DNA from: Coraliomargarita sp. CAG:312
GTDB lineage: Bacteria > Verrucomicrobiota > Verrucomicrobiia > Opitutales > Intestinicryptomonadaceae
Direction of reading: 5' to 3'
Assembly (NCBI GenBank): GCA_000438015.1
Contig: FR901620.1
Span: 1 to 8,752, forward strand
Length of the DNA: 8,752 nt
Shown: piece after piece, positions 6,945 to 8,752 of the stretch
Layout of the letters: each line of letters starts with the position of its first letter
How positions within the stretch are numbered: position 1 is the stretch's first letter
Made by a program: the position numbers and the translations under genes
Notes under the pieces: generated by a model
Databases searched by the model: none
What the model was told of the DNA's origin: nothing
The model's input: only the letters and a program-made list of their open reading frames with translations

Positions 6945-7271
6945 TCAAGCGTGCTTAGTTTTGTCGCGACTGGAACGCAATGGCAAATATTTGGAATAGA
7001 AATTTTCGCCGTTCTGTTTTATGCCGCCTTGGGAAAACCACAATTCGGCGCCGGATAATCTAGCCTGTTTCGCGTTTTGCGGGATTGCCATACGCAGAAA
7101 AAACTCATTTGATGCAAAAAAATTGGAATAATAGGCTGTTGATTCACCGCGCGCGGCAGTATTTGATTTGCTGGAGTTTTCTTTGATGGGTATATCCTGT
7201 CCGCTTGCGAAGCATAAAATCTGTTCTTCCAAAAGTCTGACGGATTTTTTTTCTAAACTTAGTCGGCGCAA
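6945..7271 (-). pseudogene. Unrecognised short ORF, possibly the 3' remnant of a gene
   Basis: A 108-codon frame is open on the minus strand, converging on the corC-like gene and ending 14 nt from its stop. The composition looks coding: SNEFFLRMAIPQ and LSGAELWFSQGG read like a folded domain, and the plus strand is full of stops here. I do not recognise the family. No ATG lies near the 5' end: an in-frame TAG sits at 7278-7280 and the only early start is TTG 7271, with AGG about 6 nt upstream; the first Met is well inside. This suggests either a small gene using TTG or a C-terminal fragment whose 5' part has been lost or replaced by the structured element upstream. No continuation in other frames is apparent between 7280 and 7440. 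Confidence 0.35.
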
Positions 7272-7273
7272 AA

Positions 7274-7301
7274 TTGCCTAGCCCATTCGGCAAAATAAAA
7301 A
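7274..7301 (+). promoter_or_regulatory. Candidate promoter of the structured RNA
   Basis: TTGCCT (7274-7279) and TAAAAA (7296-7301) are spaced by 16 nt, each matching 4/6 positions of the sigma-70 consensus. Initiation about 7 nt downstream would fall at about 7308, which is the first base before the closing stem of the RNA candidate. The weak hexamers and AT-rich setting make this suggestive only; the positional agreement is the main support. Confidence 0.3.
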
Positions 7302-7308
7302 GCTGCGG

Positions 7309-7445
7309 CTGCCTGGTTTATGTCCGATGGCGGGTATTTTTATTTAGCTTGGCATATTTCTTGATTTTTTCAGGGCATAATCTACTATAACCTAAATAAA
7401 AATTCCGCGTTCCTTGGGAACGCACGGAGCCAGGCAGAAATTTTT
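7309..7445 (+). ncRNA. Candidate structured RNA or leader upstream of aconitase
   Basis: This non-coding stretch folds by eye into nested, compatible helices. P1 is CTGCCTGG/CCAGGCAG (7309-7316 with 7430-7437). P1b is TCCG/CGGA (7323-7326 with 7425-7428). P2 is the perfect 12-bp ATTTTTATTTAG/CTAAATAAAAAT (7336-7347 with 7392-7403). P3 inside it is CTTGA/TCAGG (7360-7364 with 7370-7374). P4 is a hairpin, GCGTTCC-TTG-GGAACGC (7407-7423), on the 3' side of the junction. P1 is followed by AAATTTTT (7438-7445), which resembles an intrinsic terminator tail, and an A-rich run lies before P1. A U-G pair in P3 and a possible one extending P1 favour the plus strand. The shape, with a closing stem, an open centre, a 3' hairpin and a long terminal stem, recalls 6S RNA, but the length is short and I see no sequence match. 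The tail ends 28 nt before acnA, so a riboswitch-like leader is an equal alternative. Confidence 0.5.
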
Positions 7446-7473
7446 CATATAAAGATTAAAGATTTTGCATAAA

Positions 7474-8752
7474 ATGAACAACCCACTTAACACACTTAGA
7501 AAATTCGCGTCAGCCTCCGGCGCCGCCGAAGGTTATATTTACAGCCTCAAAGCCTTGAAAGACTCGGGATTTGACACTTCGCGCTTGCCCGTTAGCATAA
7601 AGATAGTTCTCGAAAGCGTTCTCCGAAATTGCGACGGCAAGCGGGCATCCGAAGACGATGTCAAAAAACTGGCGGGATGGTCGGCGGCAGAGCCGGGGGA
7701 CTACGAAGTTCCTTTTGTGGTTTCCAGAATAGTTCTTCAGGACTTTACGGGAGTTCCTCTCTTAGTGGATTTAGCCGCAATGCGCGACGCCGCAAAAGCG
7801 CAAAATAAAAACCCCGCCGTCGTGGAACCTCTCGTTCCCGTTGATTTGGTCGTGGACCACTCCGTTCAGATGGATGTCGCGGGAACTTCTGACGCCTATG
7901 AAAAAAATCTGGAAAAGGAGTTTGAACGCAACAAGGAGCGCTACGAATTCCTCAAGTGGGGGCAGCAGGCGTTTAAAACGTTTTCGGTGGTTCCACCTTC
8001 AACGGGAATAATCCACCAAGTTAATTTGGAGTATCTGGCCCGCGTTGTCTTTGAGGGGAAAGGCGAAAACGGAGAGAGAATATTTTATCCGGATACGCTT
8101 GTCGGAACAGACTCACACACGACTATGATAAACGGACTTGGCGTTGTCGGATGGGGCGTAGGAGGAATAGAGGCCGAGGCGGGAATGTTGGGCCAGCCGG
8201 TTTATTTCCGCGTTCCGGAAGTCGTGGGGGTTCATGTCAGCGGAAAGCTGGCCGAAGGCGTCACGGCAACGGACTTGGCTTTGCATGTCACAAAAATCTT
8301 GCGCGAAGAAAAAGTTGTAGGAAAGTTTGTCGAATTTTTTGGAGAGGGTGCGCGCAATTTGTCGCTTGCCGACAGGACTACGGTTGCAAACATGGCTCCT
8401 GAGTACGGCGCTACAATGGGATACTTCCCCGTCGATGAAACAACTTTGGAATATCTGCGCCTGAGCGGAAGGGACGAAAAACAAATAGCATTGGCAAGGG
8501 ATTACTATATTGAGCAAGGAATATTCGGAATACCACTAAAGGGTGAATGCGACTATTCCAAAGTGGTTGAATTGGAACTTTCCGACGTAAAACCGTGCGT
8601 GGCGGGTCCAAAACGCCCGCAGGACAAAATATCTCTCGCCGATGTAAAGGCCAAGTTCTCCGACCTTTTGGAAACTTCAGGCAAGAATCCGTGTGAATCT
8701 GTTTCGACGCCCAAGGGCGAAATAAAGAACGGGAGCGTTTTAATTGCCGCCA
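7474..8752 (+). CDS. acnA: Aconitate hydratase A, N-terminal half (cut by the window end)
   Basis: About 426 codons are visible of a protein that is normally near 900 residues. Aconitase A isomerises citrate to isocitrate in the cytoplasmic TCA cycle using a [4Fe-4S] cluster. AcnA/IRP-branch landmarks are present: VDLVVDHSVQMD with Asp128-His129, the FLKWGQQAFKTFSVVPPSTGIIHQVN block, and GTDSHTTMINGLGVVGWGVGG with Asp213-Ser214-His215, then the IEAEAGMLGQP segment. The last codons read GSVLIAA, which in relatives is directly followed by ITSCTNTSNP, so the window stops just before the first cluster cysteine. Nothing visible suggests damage. ATG 7474 is the natural start, giving the usual N-terminal length; there is no clear SD, only AT-rich leader. 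The structured RNA just upstream could affect its expression. Other pathway genes are not in view, and methylcitrate-pathway AcnD is less likely given these motifs but not excluded from half a protein. Confidence 0.93.
   Translation, partial: MNNPLNTLRKFASASGAAEGYIYSLKALKDSGFDTSRLPVSIKIVLESVLRNCDGKRASEDDVKKLAGWSAAEPGDYEVPFVVSRIVLQDFTGVPLLVDLAAMRDAAKAQNKNPAVVEPLVPVDLVVDHSVQMDVAGTSDAYEKNLEKEFERNKERYEFLKWGQQAFKTFSVVPPSTGIIHQVNLEYLARVVFEGKGENGERIFYPDTLVGTDSHTTMINGLGVVGWGVGGIEAEAGMLGQPVYFRVPEVVGVHVSGKLAEGVTATDLALHVTKILREEKVVGKFVEFFGEGARNLSLADRTTVANMAPEYGATMGYFPVDETTLEYLRLSGRDEKQIALARDYYIEQGIFGIPLKGECDYSKVVELELSDVKPCVAGPKRPQDKISLADVKAKFSDLLETSGKNPCESVSTPKGEIKNGSVLIAA

Noticed and set aside
7361..7391. 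TTGATT and TATAAC as an acnA promoter inside the structured region.
   Set aside because: The 19-nt spacer is too long for confidence, and both hexamers fall within predicted helices or loops. It remains possible if the RNA is not real.
7309..7437. The inverted CTGCCTGG/CCAGGCAG ends as terminal repeats of a miniature mobile element.
   Set aside because: No target-site duplication flanks the repeats, and the internal nested helices fit an RNA fold better.

Overview
The window is chromosomal DNA of moderate GC content from a Gram-negative-type bacterium. Two proteins carry cleavable signal peptides, the metabolism is ordinary (histidine synthesis, TCA cycle), and most starts lack a clear Shine-Dalgarno (SD) sequence. 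Protein style and weak SD use would fit the PVC group (Verrucomicrobiota/Lentisphaerota), but no 16S or marker gene is present, so this is a low-confidence inference. I see no integrase, transposase, tRNA, rRNA or CRISPR array.

Layout. (1) 67-1239 (+) encodes an alkaline-phosphatase-superfamily protein whose canonical metal-binding motifs are largely destroyed. (2) 1240-1430 is a short convergent gap with a doubtful 41-codon ORF. (3) 4437 down to 1431 (-) is a tightly packed three-gene operon: an RmlD-like sugar-nucleotide reductase, an exported serine-beta-lactamase-fold protein lacking the three catalytic motifs, and an exported RbsB-like periplasmic binding protein. The first two genes overlap by ATGA and the last two are 5 nt apart. 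(4) 4438-4532 is a divergent control region with a promoter candidate and a dyad. (5) 4533-6930 (+) holds hisC followed 4 nt later by a CorC/CNNM-type membrane protein with paired CBS domains. (6) 6931-7473 contains a short convergent ORF or gene remnant (-), then a strongly structured candidate RNA at 7309-7445. (7) 7474 to the window end (+) is the N-terminal half of aconitase A, cut just before the segment expected to carry the first iron-sulfur cysteine motif.

How it works together. hisC and acnA are housekeeping genes. The minus-strand operon looks like an envelope or periplasm module: a sugar-modifying reductase in the cytoplasm plus two exported proteins that probably bind rather than cut their ligands. 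Two unrelated enzyme folds in the first 3.5 kb appear to be pseudoenzymes. The CorC-type protein also has a divergent membrane domain.

The best candidate for something undescribed is the structured RNA before acnA. It has at least five mutually compatible helices, including a perfect 12-bp long-range pairing, a 7-bp hairpin and an 8-bp closing stem followed by AAATTTTT, and a promoter-like pair sits at the right distance upstream. It could be a free small RNA with a 6S-like architecture, or a leader that controls acnA.
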